Made by a program: the position numbers and the translations under genes. The notes under the pieces are model-generated. The model did not search any database. It saw nothing but the letters and a program-made list of their open reading frames with translations, and was not told where the DNA came from. Source: Pohlia nutans (taxonomy: Eukaryota > Streptophyta > Bryopsida > Bryales > Mniaceae). Taken from it: a DNA stretch of 64,000 nt. Where the stretch lies: positions 16,329,501 to 16,393,500 of the forward strand of contig CM040094.1 in the NCBI GenBank assembly GCA_022496805.1, written 5' to 3'. This document shows, one piece after another, positions 36,801 through 48,773 of this stretch; positions within the stretch are counted from its first letter, which is position 1; each line of letters begins with the position of its first letter.

Positions 36801-38154
36801 TCAAGCTTTTATTTGCACTATCACAACTTCTAACATCACACGAGGAGATTGCAATACTGAGGGAATTCAGTGTCAGGTTTAGGGTTTTTAGGGTTTAACA
36901 ATTTCCCTCTATCATGTCACATATCCATGCTATCACTGTAATTAGAGAGGTTTGATTATACCAGTATAATTTTCGTCAATATGCGAGGTCCATTGCCCAA
37001 ACTGATATAGCAAGAGTAATTACAGATTTCACTTCGTCTTCCAAGTTCTATGAGCTTCCACCACTTTTCAAGACACTTGAGCTTTTTTAATCCAAAAAAG
37101 GGATTCAATCCAAGACACTGGAAAGAATTTGGATTCCTTAACCCTTAAACGTCCCAGTATGCCGCTGCGGCCAGCAATACTGAGCTGTATTTGGTAGTAT
37201 TTGAATATTATAGGTTTCACATCTTGGAATTATATTGAATGAAAAATGTTAATTGATAGATTTTTGCACTAGTGGTGTATGTATTACTTTATATTACTAC
37301 ATTATTTGTATCGTAGGAATCAAATACAATGACGGTATACAATATCCCCATGGGACGTTTAACCTAAAGAACCAAGGATTCACAGTTTTAAAATGAAAAA
37401 TTCAATTGATCATATTGTGAAAAATATAATTCAGATGGGAGCAAATTTCATATCACCAGAACTAGAGAAGATCATTGCATGTGTTAGTCAGAAAAAAAAA
37501 AAGATTGAACAAAAGGATGTCCACACAGGACCTGCTCAATACTGCTAAAAAAAAATACATGAGGCCTGATTTGGCCTTCCTCGTCCTTTAGGGTTTAAAT
37601 CTTCGAAAAAAGACAACAACGGAGCTAGAGAAAGTGAGCAACCTGAGTAACTCAGAAGACGAAGAATCATCGTCGCCCGTAGTCGCAACGCACAAGACTT
37701 GATTTCCAGCAACGAAAACGCGCTGAAACAAGCCCTCCAGCATATGAGCTTTCCATTTCGGACATCCATCGGACGCGACCACCAGTTTGCTCGGATACCG
37801 CGCAACGACAGTCGGCCCATCCGCCAACCAACACTCAAGGCACTCACCGTCCACCGCGACCGCCCCCGTCGCTTCATACGACGACTGTCCGATGTCCAAA
37901 CGACCGATGGTCAACCTCTCTCGGGTCGCGATCACCAGAAACGTGCACATCAAGCCCGTCGTGCGGCACCCTACGTTCCCTACGGCCGCGACGTGCTCGT
38001 CCTCTGCGAGCTGGAGGCTCAAACTGCGATCGTCGACGTATGCGTCGAGGAGTTTGTCGTAGCGAGCTGTGTGGAGTGTGAGCGATGGCGGGGTGAGAGT
38101 TTCTGTTGGGAGTGTCACTAAGCCTCGGTCGTGTACGAAGGCTTGGATTCCCAT
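33824..38154 (-). CDS. 640-residue protein: beta-rich N-terminal half, helical C-terminal half; possibly FANCB/FAAP100-like
   Basis: Exons (minus): 38154-37643, 36006-35646, 34873-33824; junctions keep frame, giving 640 residues. The N-terminal half (about 1-290) is beta-strand-rich with propeller-like pieces (LVIATRERLTIGRLD, VVFGTSDGTLKCC, VLVVRLGG). Residues about 325-390 form a coiled coil (ILKSIDEALQIRLQEGVKEL). The C-terminus is helical and Cys-containing. Propeller plus coiled coil is the plan of the Fanconi anaemia core proteins FANCB and FAAP100, which support the FANCL ubiquitin ligase, but I see no signature motif. Treat the family as a guess; gene structure is firmer. Both introns are packed with TTAA-type transposons. 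Exon 1 is GC-rich relative to the rest. Confidence 0.7.
34911..35113. repeat. Family A TTAA-type element, one end intact
   Basis: Starts CCCCTAAAGGACCAAGAAGC after TCAA (a TTAA variant). The interior aligns with the copy at 25730; the right terminus is missing or decayed. In intron 2 of the 640-residue-protein gene. Confidence 0.7.
36038..36270. repeat. TTAA-flanked family A element (233 bp)
   Basis: Ends CCCCTAAAGGACCAAGGATT and TTATGATCCTTTAGGGG; TTAA at 36034-36037, TTGA on the other side. It begins only about 28 bp from the exon 2 acceptor (36007), so the branch point may lie at the element's edge. Confidence 0.9.
36301..36890. repeat. Intronic tandem repeat, three units of about 200 bp
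   Basis: Units begin with GGGCCA(G/T)TGTTACAAT near 36302, 36505 and 36700. Each contains CTCCCTA(A/C)TTGCACA, GAGAACGAAC(A/G)TT and TAGGGTTTT. The last unit is diverged at its end. Confidence 0.9.
37142..37358. repeat. TTAA-flanked element with CCCTTAAACGTCCC end
   Basis: TTAA at 37138-37141; left end CCCTTAAACGTCCCAG, right end ATGGGACG, followed by the TTAA at 37359-37362 which is also the edge of the next element. Confidence 0.7.
37363..37594. repeat. TTAA-flanked family A element, abutting the previous one
   Basis: Left CCTAAAGAACCAAGGATTCA, right TTCCTCGTCCTTTAGGG; TTAA at 37359-37362 and 37595-37598. It ends 44 bp from the exon 1 donor of the 640-residue-protein gene. Confidence 0.85.
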
Positions 38155-38309
38155 TGCTGGAACCCTAATTCATCAACCGGATTTGTGAAATGTGATTGTG
38201 CAAAAAACGAGCAGTGGGGATTCTGACGGGGAATGCATTGTGGAGGTTGGGTGAAATCAATGCCCGCTTGCGAGGCATGAACCCGAAGATGACGATTCCC
38301 GGGGAGAAA

Positions 38310-38356
38310 CCTTAAACCCTAAAAAACCTTAAACCCTAAAAAACCTTAAACCCTGA
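38310..38356. promoter_or_regulatory. Telo-box-like ACCTTAAACCCTAAA triplet upstream of a gene
   Basis: Three copies of CCTTAAACCCTAAA lie about 160-200 bp upstream of the ATG at 38154. AAACCCTAA telo-boxes are common in promoters of plant housekeeping and cell-cycle genes; function here is inferred. Confidence 0.45.
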
Positions 38357-38418
38357 ATCCGACAACCAAATGTCCATGTTACTCACACTCTCTAATATCA
38401 CATTCTGATGGTTCGGAG

Positions 38419-38729
38419 CAGTGATCTCCAAAACTGGCTAAAATTAGCTGGATTTCTACCCAAAAAATGGGGCTGCTAAACATACAAAGAAAGATAATGA
38501 AAAAAAAATTGAAATGTTGCGAGAATGCTCATCATGATATAAATAAGTAGCAACTTCATCAAGTGATATCCGCGGATATCATCATGGTATCACCTTAATA
38601 TACCAAGGTATTGCCGGATATTATAGACGTATCGTGAGTATTGTATGCACTGGGTAGCAAAAGTAGATACCATTTATGTGGAAGGTCGCATAATGTTCTA
38701 AATGTCATAAAGTCGTTTTGAGATCACTG
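38419..38729. repeat. hAT-type MITE, copy 2, with 8-bp target duplication
   Basis: A 311-bp element with ends CAGTGATCTCCAAAAC and CGTTTTGAGATCACTG. It is flanked on both sides by GTTCGGAG (38411-38418 and 38730-38737), an exact 8-bp duplication as hAT transposases make. It is the reverse complement of the copy at 3162-3471. Confidence 0.92.
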
Positions 38730-38861
38730 GTTCGGAGAAGGGTTGTTCTTTTTTGGTTTTCAGGTCATCTGACTTTAGGCTACAAAACTCGCATGCAAAT
38801 GAATGAGGTGGCTCTTTTTAATTTGAAAAACCTTGCCACGGATCTTTGTTTTTTCCTATCA

Positions 38862-39125
38862 TAGTACCATAACTGGGTCGTCAAAAAAATTTCAAAATAT
38901 AAAGAACGTAAGAAATCAAAAATTTCGAGGATTAAAACACAAAAATAGAATAAATTATTTTAGCTATATTTTCTATTTCTAAGCTATTTTGGATCATTTG
39001 GGCTATTTTTAATCATATTTTGCTAAAAAGAAAAACCAAGATATTCATCGGTTGAGGATCGAACCTTATTTTTCAAAATATATTACATATTCGTTTATGA
39101 GGTGGCGATCCAACTATGGTACTAC
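38862..39125. repeat. MITE with ATAGTACCATA ends, copy 4
   Basis: Ends ATAGTACCATAACTGGGTCG and ATCCAACTATGGTACTAC; the interior matches the copies in the mannosidase introns. Confidence 0.8.
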
Positions 39126-39352
39126 GGAACATCTTATCTTCTACATTCAACATATTGGCCTTTTGTGAAACCCTTCATACATAGCGTGGTTCACGAAGTC
39201 CCTGTCTCGCTTGCAACCAGCGCAATCTACTACCTTAGTGGCTACATGAGGTGGTGTTTCTCATATCTTCCCATATGGTGATTCTCTCAATGCTTTTTTG
39301 TAGCAAATTGACTATATTAGAAGCCAACAACAACAACAAAAAACAAAAAAAA

Positions 39353-39389
<37 letters not shown>

Positions 39390-41029
39390 ATTCGGAGTAG
39401 GAACCTTATGTGATAGGTGGGTACTGGTCTTAGGTCTGATTGTAAGCATGATCCAAACTTTACAAATTTCAACTAATAGAATCATTAGAATTTGACAAAT
39501 TCGTCTCAAAAATTTACATTAATCCTTTACAGCCCACTCAACCACATTGTGATTATAGAAGCATATTTTTGCAACCTACCATAAGATCTACTCCAAATCA
39601 AGTATCAATGTTTGGAGCTTTTTCTCACACATACACTTCAAAAATAAAATTCTAATTTGGAGTCGTGAAGCTATCAAAATACCTATTTACAAAACACCAA
39701 AAGATTGCAAATACCTCAAAATACAACAAATACGGACAAATACAAGACATGTTTTATGTTGTACTTCTTGTGTTTGGAAGTTTGTTATCTTCTTTAGTTT
39801 TTGAATCATGTTCTCTAGTTCATGTTCCATTAGTGTCAATATTTTGATCTATATTTTGATCTTGATCTATGTACCAACTCCTTTCTTATTTATACGTATA
39901 AATTTTGTCCTACACCGTATATGGATAAGCCACTCACTTATAAAATTCATGATAAATATGTGTGAATCAATTCTTGACAGGATAGATAGGTGTTGACATA
40001 GGTCATTCCTAAGTCGCTTGACTTTCATTTTCCAAAATTTAACCCAAATTCTATTTAACTTTGAAGTCACACACCCTCCAAAAACTCGTTTTTCAGTGTG
40101 CATTATATGGTTCAAAGACACGCTATAATCTTCCAATCCAACAGCCCGATCTTACCAAGGTTTAACCGACACTTGTTTGATTAAGTTGTTTGATTAAGTT
40201 ATGCTTCCATTTATAAGGTTGAATACTATTAATAATATCCCTAATTTCAATAGAGAAAAAAACGCCAAAAATCTGAAGTTTCTATAGTACAGGGTTGGGA
40301 AGTGAAGGGTTAAGACCCGTATCTCAGTCATTTGAATGCAAAAGATTCAAACGTATATCTCATTTTGAAAATCACTGTAAAACACAGTAAAACAAGCCCA
40401 TTACATCCATGTGTAACTACAGGGGATATTACTATCCGCCGTTGTGGTGAATTAGTCAAAACAGAAGTCAACGAAAAACTTATCGAGAAGAGTGACGAGC
40501 TGGCAAAGAAATCGCACGTCGATTTTGAGCTCTGCAAAATAGCAGCAAGAAGAATAGACCTGTGCGACAGGTTCTTGGCATTAAACGAATTTTAGCTATT
40601 TCCGAACCCTAACTATGTAGCCTATACAAGTCCGCAAAAAAGCAGGACTGAACTCCTAATTTGATGAGTGATTTAACCAACAGAAATCAGGCATCGCAAA
40701 AAAGAAGTTTCCCCTTCAACTCTCTCAACTACAACAACCCTCGAGGAAGGGAATATGAATCTCCAACTTTTGTAAACCTGATTATCCTGCCCAGCCCAAC
40801 ATACATCAAGTCCCTGGTCCCAACTCTTCCACCCTGGCCAATAAAATCACTTCTACATCTGTCCTCTCTAACTCGTGCATATGCACTTCTAGGCAAGTAA
40901 CTGACAAACATAATTCAATCGACCTGTACTAACCTATTGGGCTGAAAAACAGTAGGAGCACGACCTTCTTCAAGACTACTTCCAGCCTAGCTGCTATGAA
41001 TTCATACCATGTCAACATTGAAGAGAACG
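39126..41029. other. Intergenic region without a recognised gene
   Basis: It contains a poly-A tract (about 39340-39385). A frame at 40332-40595 (plus, 87 residues, ending IDLCDRFLALNEF) has no recognisable domain and no supporting splice structure. The 3' UTR of the delta-COP gene should lie just below 41030. Confidence 0.4.
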
Positions 41030-44000
41030 TTATACAACTTGATAGCTATCCACCACCAATTGTGTCCGTTTCCCAAACTTCACAGCATTACCATTCTGGG
41101 TCTGAACCACAGATCCAACCTGCCAGTAAAGCCAAAAACGCCAAAAATCATTTCATACACGAGAGAAGTTGGACTTAAAAGTTGATATCCTTGAAAACAC
41201 ACTTTCACTCTTTCAGTTGAAAAGTATTGCACAGAATAACGTACCTTTATATCGCAGAAGGTCTTGCTTGCTGAAAATTTGACATCGATAGGGAAGAACG
41301 AATTTACATCTGTTCCAGGCACTACAAACTCCATAGATCCACTGAAACAAGAGGAAAACCAGGTGAAATTAGTTGCCAAGGAATGAGAGAGGAGAAGTTA
41401 ACATTCTTATAAATCAGCGTCCCTCAGCAGGATACGATAGAAAGAACAAATGAGTTACCTTCTGTTTGTATTGTCAATCAGCGTGATAGACCACTCGAGC
41501 ACTGAATTCCTAGAATCGTACCTGGAGGAGCAGCGCAGCAGGAATTCAGAATCAGGACTTGCCTTGAGAGAACTAATAGATCACCTATAAGCGGAATAAG
41601 AGACGTGGTTTGCAAGGATGGCACTAACTAACCTCCATTCACCATCCACCTGGTTCACTGTTGGAATATCATGAAGTGCTGGCAATGGAATTTGGATGAG
41701 AACGTTCTGAAGCTCAAATGCTTTAGAGGCTTCATATTCGATGTTGACGTATGATTCTCCACCAGATACGGATGGCCAGCAATTGACTGAAACAAAGAAT
41801 TGCAAAGATAGTTTCCTTGATGATTTCAAAATAATAATAATCAAGCATACAGTTGCCACCGTAAACAAATATATGTAGCATATAACTCAAATGTCAGGAG
41901 AAGTTACAGGCTACTTCTATTGATGAACGATAAATTTAATATCACAGGCACTGCAAAACAAAGGCAGAATTGACAATCAGGTAATTACACTAGCACAAAC
42001 ATAATATTTTGTTGTTCACATAAATCATAGCTGAACTTGTGCTTACTGCTGAGGGGAACCAGTGACTCTTGCTTGTTCTGCATGCGCCACTTCAAGATAC
42101 CCAGAGGACTTCCGACTGGAAATGGCCGTTTTGAATCCTTAAGACCCAAAATGTTCTTGTCTGAGTAAAGAGTTTTGTCAATCTTTGGATGCGTCTTAAA
42201 GTCGAACAATTTGTTTGCACCTGATTCAACCTGTTGAGAGAAAAACCTGTTTAATATGAAGAAGATTGAAAATTGTAGAACTGAGAACTACTACCCTCAC
42301 ATTACAAAGACGTTCAATAGTAGTTTTCAAATCAAGAGAGGAGGAGTCAGACACGATGGAAGAATCAAGCACCTGGACCATAATGTATGCATCTTCTTCT
42401 TTCTGCACCACAAGAGACATACTACCCTGCACTTCCATATTTTCAAGACCCCCATCCTTCTTTAGAACAACCACGAGCTTCTCCTCCACACCCACCATAA
42501 TGGGATCTGAACTAATGGGTGCAGCAGATGCTGATCTCATAGGTCCAGGTGCAACATCTTCAACAATAACTTCACCCTCCGCTTTCAAAGACTCCAAAAA
42601 CTGATTTGTCTTAGTTGATTTTCCTAGTTGCATGCCACCCTTCGAAGGAGCTGAAGTAGCACGAGCTGAAAAGGAAAAAAGGACATCAGTTGTGCATCAA
42701 TATTTCAGATAGAAAAACAAACCGTGATCACAAACAACCGACTGGCGACAGGGGGTCAATGAAAAGTAAGTCGTGGAAGATTATAACACACCTGTAGGTT
42801 TGAAGACGTCAGTATCAAGACCTGATCCAAAGCCAGATGAATTGTTTCTTGCGCCAACACCCATTGAAGAGTTTGTGTCACCAAAGCCATTGTCAAACCT
42901 GGTAGAACCCATAGAGGGCATGGATGGAACGAAGTTTCCTTTGTCACCTCTGCCCTTCTCCATCTGCATCTCACACACATAATTATGACAATTAGCAATT
43001 TGAAACATGTTAACAGGATCGTCACCGGCTCGCTAACAGGCCTTCAAGTACGTTCGTGTACACTTCCAGTTTGGTTCAGATAAATTAACACTAAGTACAA
43101 ATCTCCTTATACGCAATGACTTTATGTTAACAACAAAAGGCTGACGAAGATAAGATTAGTGAACAACTACAGAAATATGTTCTGGACAATCATCACAATA
43201 CTGCATACCCGGTTCTTCTCAATCTCATTCGCCTTGCGCTTCATGATGTCCTTCGTCTCGTTGATTTTGCTCTCAATTATGCGCTTGTGCAGCCTTTCTT
43301 CGTGGCTCTCCATCTCCACGTACTGTTTAACTTGCGCGATAGTGACATTCTCCTTATGCCCAAGAGAAATCACTTCATCGAAAGCAAATATAAGCTCAAA
43401 GGCCATCCTGCAAATACCTTCCTCATCGAGGGATGGTACGTATTCAGGTACCTATGCGAGTCAAGGATTACACTCAGTGTCATCCCTAACATCCGAAATA
43501 TAAAACTCTGGCCAGGTAAGTGCCAAACTCTAGCAATTTCCAAAGCTATACGCGATGCGAGGAAGTTTGAAAGAAGACTTAGCTTTCCAAATGACTTGAT
43601 CCCAAAATCGCTCAAATACAGAATACGATCCATGAAAACCTGTTTGATAATTGCAAATCAATAGTAACTATCGAAAAAGACAAGTAGAGATCGCAGAACT
43701 GCAGTATAAAAAGGATACGAGCTTAGAGAGGAGTTGTAAGGTGTCCCGATCCTCTAGAATATTGCTCTGCTTATTGGTCACTAGGAGAAGGTACAACGAC
43801 TCCATTGGTTGATAGACATAACGGACATTGTCTGTCTCCACGTATGTATGTTGCTTGCCGATACCAACAAGCTTCGGAAAAGTAGCGAGTAATCCCTCAA
43901 TTCGTATCCTGGACATGTCCACATACTGCCGAGATACGAGAGCTGCAAAACAATGGAAGATATCATTCAAATCATAGCTGTGATACGAACTATACATCAA

Positions 44001-44530
44001 CCTCTTGATGCAAGTATCATTCACCACACATAACAAAAGAAAAGCTATTTTTTTTTGCTTATTCAGACAATCTGCGTGCAATTGTCAAATCCTGACTACG
44101 GATCAGGGCAAGACCTGCATTAAAAGACCTGATACCCCGTTCCAGCTAGGATGCAACTACATTTGACCAAGTCCAGTCTCTGAATCTACGATTATGAGAT
44201 TCTCTCAGATTATGCATTCATGATATTGACCTCCTCATTGGCATCCACAATGCAATCGGACAGTCTAACAGCAATGCTCACTCTTCAAACTTCAGTAAAC
44301 CCTAATACTTAACTATCGCAAACGCTGAGAACCTAACCATAAACTCCAATAATCATGGAGTACAGCATAGAAATTTCTGATAGAGAAAGTACAGTACCTT
44401 TCCCGGACTTGCTGATGATAGAAGCTGCCAGGACCACCTGCCGCGAGCACGAGAAGCTCACTTTAGCTCAAAACCCTTATTAACGCACAAATGATCAAAT
44501 CAAGAGCATTAAGCGACGAAAACCTACCAT
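41030..44530 (-). CDS. Coatomer subunit delta (delta-COP), 11 exons
   Basis: Delta-COP is part of the COPI coat for retrograde Golgi-to-ER vesicles. Exons (minus): 44530-44528, 44437-44398, 43942-43719, 43451-43209, 42963-42792, 42665-42301, 42230-42047, 41786-41633, 41521-41459, 41341-41245 (lower edge uncertain by one base) and 41119-41030; about 544 residues, close to plant orthologues of about 527. The protein opens [21 protein letters not shown] longin-like domain (about 1-140) includes [18 protein letters not shown] and [18 protein letters not shown] charged helix ([20 protein letters not shown]) and a Gly/Ser linker follow. The C-terminal mu-homology domain has [47 protein letters not shown] and GSMEFVVPG. 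The end is LVVDSYQVV. The first intron follows immediately after the start codon. Confidence 0.96.
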
Positions 44531-44900
44531 TGTGGCCGGGTTCAAACAAGCGCAGATTCAAGGACAGTCCCGATCGATAATGGTGATCCTCCAGCTATGT
44601 ACGCTCCCGCATTTCTCCGCAACAATGCCCCTGACCTGGAAACTGAACCGAAAAACTCCGTAACTGGCTTCAAAAGCGTCGCGTAAGGGAGAGTAATGCA
44701 GATCCGCAGGGTAATGCAGCCTGATCTGAGTGACGGCAATGGTGGTGAGGGGAAAGGAACACAATGAGGAGCCGGAGGAAGAAGACGGAAGGGCTCGTGA
44801 GATGCGAGAGCGAACGAGAGGGGCTCATGAGTGTCGGGCGCGGGTCGGGTCAATAGATACTGCCGGGCTGTCCCGGACCCGGTCCGTGACATCACCTGCA
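44531..44900 (-). promoter_or_regulatory. GC-rich leader and promoter of delta-COP
   Basis: GC content rises sharply between about 44570 and 44880 compared with the AT-rich DNA beyond, fitting a promoter/first-exon region. No TATA box is assigned. Frames in this stretch are judged non-coding. Confidence 0.45.
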
Positions 44901-44941
44901 ATAATCTTCCAATCAGTGCTTTAGGTGATGCCTTTAGGTGA

Positions 44942-45366
44942 AATAAGGTGGTTGCCCCATTCCCAACTGAATAAGAAATACGGGTATGAGGCATTGAAAT
45001 TATTTAGTGTTATTATTTTTCAGAGATAGGCAAGAAGAATTAGATTCCAACACAAGTTGAAACATAATTGTTGGATGAAGATTGAATTAGTTACAAATTT
45101 TCACAGTTGAAGTATGACGCATCCCATTCACGTCATATAGGTACACCTCTTTCTGTCTAAAGAAGAATTGTATTGCACACACTAAAGATGCTTGAACCAA
45201 CAACAACGAATCCATAACCACACTTACACATACTAAAACCAACAAGAGAGAACCCATTACCAATTGTAACTCATGCTACAACCAACACTGATGCAGCATT
45301 GATTGTGGATAATGCCCCTAGGTGTTGGTAAAAGGAGCCAGTTGGGAATGGGGTAACCACCTTATG
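44942..45366. repeat. Inverted-repeat element, 425 bp
   Basis: Ends (44942-44969 and 45339-45365) are 27-28 bp with a single mismatch: AATAAGGTGGTTGCCCCATT on the left pairs with AATGGGGTAACCACCTTAT on the right. Its interior AAATAC(G)GG/ACCAACA repeats carry no coding frame. Confidence 0.85.
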
Positions 45367-45846
45367 GAAACACTCAACCCCCTCTAAGGTTGAGGTACCT
45401 TATTCCGATAACTTAAGCTACCTACACTATTTCTGGACCAACCATTAATAGGGTGATATTTTTCCCGAGTTGGAAGTTAGTTTTCGCGGAGAATGCAAAT
45501 TTTTCCATGAATTATTTCCCAATATTGAAATTTGTACAATTTTTCAAAGTGAAAAAGTACTTCAGGACCCAAAACCGATCATATGCTCTAATGTACAAAT
45601 GAGGTACATCTGTTCTTTCACAATCAAGAAATTAGGCCTGATCGATTTTGTGTCCCTGGTCGGAAATGGGTGTCTTAACCTTAATTGCACGGCCTTGGAG
45701 AACATATGGGTTTAAATGTGTTCATGCCTTGACATATAAAAGTTGTCCTAATAGATGTACAAATACATATTCATTAACCTCTCACAAGTATATTCCAACT
45801 TATTAAAAGAAAGACTACCTAGAAGAAGAAACTATATACTATTTAA

Positions 45847-46158
45847 CTCCTAAACGTCCCAGCGTCCAGAAACTGGATCATGAATAGATTCAAAGCCATG
45901 TAACTTTTTCATACAATATTGGATGATTTTCATCCAAGTCGCCTTTGAAAGCATATTAAATTCTCTACCAATTACAATAAATCTCTTGTGATCGGGGAAC
46001 TACTGATAAAATTGAAGAGGCCTCCAACTACAAGTATGTCAAATTTTTTGGGTAGATTTTATGCTTGCATTGGTCTTCTCATGTACATCTAAGCCATTCT
46101 AATATCTACTTTTGACACTAGAATCTACTTATGTTCAAAGGGTTGGTACGTTTAGGGG
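45847..46158. repeat. TTAA-flanked element with CTCCTAAACGTCCC end, family C
   Basis: TTAA at 45843-45846 and 46159-46162; ends CTCCTAAACGTCCCAGCGTC and TACGTTTAGGGG. The first 150 bp match 63857-64000 closely. Confidence 0.85.
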
Positions 46159-47685
46159 TTAAAAAACACATAAATTAACAATAGTCACTTCCTCACCATC
46201 TACTAGTTACAATTTGTGATAATCATCCCAACTATAGAATAATCTACTTCTGAGGATAAACCTCGCTAAACATGTTCTTGACCCTTAAACGACAGTGCAA
46301 GTCCCACGGACTTGGTTATATTTTGGGAGAATCTTGCGCATAACTTCTACTCCGTTGTACCAAATGGAGTTTTTAAAATGCCAAACCGAGTACCTTGGAG
46401 AGATTTATACTTCTTTAGAATAGAGCCAAAAATGAATTAAAAACATAATTGCGTTTAAAATGGAATTTAAAAGATATTTTGGGTGTGGTATCAGGAAAGC
46501 ATATGTCGTTTAAAGCTAAACAAGAGCCATTCCCTTGTCAATGTAGTCAAACTTTGATATGTAATTCAATTTCTTGTTTTGAATTAAAGAAAAATATTTT
46601 ATAGATGAACCTATATGTTTACTATATATCTTGAATTTTTCATATTTTTTTCGTGAAAATTGAAATTACAATCATTTTCTAAAGCTCTATGTTTTCAAAA
46701 AATCATATCAATTTCAATAAGTATCCAAAATTTATAAGTTTTTAACTTGGATGTAAATCGCAATTAAAATCATTTTTTGATATTTAAAAGTTACATGAAG
46801 CTTTTAAATTTTAAAACTTGATATTAAAACTACATAGAACAAAAATTGACTCTTGCTTGTCAACTTGGAAATTGCTATAAAAGATTCAGTAATTAGAATT
46901 CAGATGTTTCCAAAGTGAAAACTAAGTTTGACGACAAAAGGATCACTTTTGGGCTTCTACTTCTTTCACGGGTTAAGGCATAGATAGACAAACTATGCCT
47001 ACAAAGTCTCTTTTGTATTGCCCTTTTACAATGTTGGATGAATGATGCTCTTGCATTATTTAACATCATCACCATTTTACATGTAAATATTCCTTGTTTG
47101 ACTCTTAAAATACGAACATTGCACATTATGTAACTCCATTCACAATGGTCTCTAAATACCATCGTTACTATTACGAGCACTATTATTATTATCTAATTAG
47201 ATGTATACACAATGTTCTGTACATAATTAATGTGAAAAAATTCATAGTACATTGATTATGATAGTTAGGTCATATGTGAATAGTGGTTCTGTAAAAAGAG
47301 AAATTTGAATTTTAAAAGTGTAATACAAATTGTAAAAGTGCATGTAGATATGTTTTCAAAAACAATCAAAAGACTGTTGTATATGCCTCGCATTGCTTTT
47401 TATCACAAAAATAAAAATGCATAATATTGTAATTTATCAATAAGGTCAAATTGTTGGCAACAATTGCAAAGATTTGACAATAACTGTATGTCAGAATTAT
47501 TCAAACATAGACAACAGTTCCATGATTTACAATCCTTGACATTTTTTTAGATGAGTTTGATCTAAAGGAGGAGAAAGAGCTAGTTTTGCAATCAAATACA
47601 ATCTAACTAATCTGCACATAATGTGGATTTAGAAGAACCCATCCAATCACGCTGAACTATATTGTTGATGGACTTTGGTGCTTAA

Positions 47686-48441
47686 CCCTAAATACTCAAG
47701 GGGGTCCGCTATTCAAAATTTCTACATTTTGGACATTTTTGTTAATGATCTCTTTTTCAAAGCTTGTTTCACATTTTAACCATTGGATCTTGTATTCCTA
47801 GGCTTTATATACCGTCCTTCAAAATTTCAAAACATTTGACTATACAGATGTTAAGATAATAGCAAATGAAGTTGAAATTTAAGACCCTCAAAAATCTGAA
47901 CAATCTTGCTTTGATGAGCTCTCAAACCCAAAAAATGTTGGAATGATGTGCCATTTTTTACCATTGTCAAGAGTAGGTAGTTAACAAGATGCATGACTCA
48001 ATTTGATACGAAATTCAATTCATTACCATCTATGGAGAGACCTTATAATGGGTGGGGGTATGAAGGAAAACAAGAGATTTCGGCTAAATTAGATTATCCC
48101 TTCAACTCTCTTTCAATTGAAAGAGACAACAACTCATGGCATGCAATTCTTGTGAGTTAAACAAAAGTTCCTTTGACGTGCCCGATGAATCCTATAGACT
48201 TAAATTTTTCGGTTAGCCTGCCCAAAGTATTGAGGTAGCCTTTCAACATTGAAGTGTTTTGCTTTGAAACGCACCTCTAAATATAGTTTTGATAGAATGG
48301 ACATAATTCCAATTTCATTGGAAAGAAGACTTGTTTACCTACGACATTATATTTTTATTTTGAAAAATGTATTTTTTTTGGGCATGGGCAGCCTGGGAAA
48401 ATGGGAAAAGACCAAAAAATGGTCTTTTCAGAGATTAGGGG
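47686..48441. repeat. Probable TTAA-flanked element (756 bp)
   Basis: TTAA at 47682-47685 and 48442-48445; ends CCCTAAATACTC and CAGAGATTAGGGG. The termini agree only over the first few bases, so the limits are less certain than for the others. Confidence 0.5.
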
Positions 48442-48773
48442 TTAATTGTAAATAGCACGTGATCTTAATATGAAAATTAAACCCAAATATCAACTATCTT
48501 TTTTCTTAAAAAGAATCTTGTAATTTAGAGCTTTATGCACCAAAAATATAATTTTTTTATTAAAAGATTGCAAAAGAGGTATAAGATGTTTGGAATGTCA
48601 CATCCATGTCACTTTCCTTTGTCATGGTGAAGCTTACTCGTATTCACTATAGCGAAACAGCGAGCGAAAGTGTAAGGTAACTATAGATATTTGATGGATG
48701 AATGAATCTTCTAATCACATGAGGCAGTGTGTAAATAGAAATAGAGGATGGGAGGAGATGAGGATGGATGGCT

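Noticed and set aside
40332..40595. 87-residue plus-strand frame between two genes
   Set aside because: No recognisable motif, no splice partners and no clear promoter; may be chance or an unplaced exon.
43370..43633. 87-residue minus-strand frame next to delta-COP exon 4
   Set aside because: It lies mostly in the intron between the exons ending LLSKL and starting VPEY, and overlaps exon 4 in another frame; family continuity needs no extra segment.
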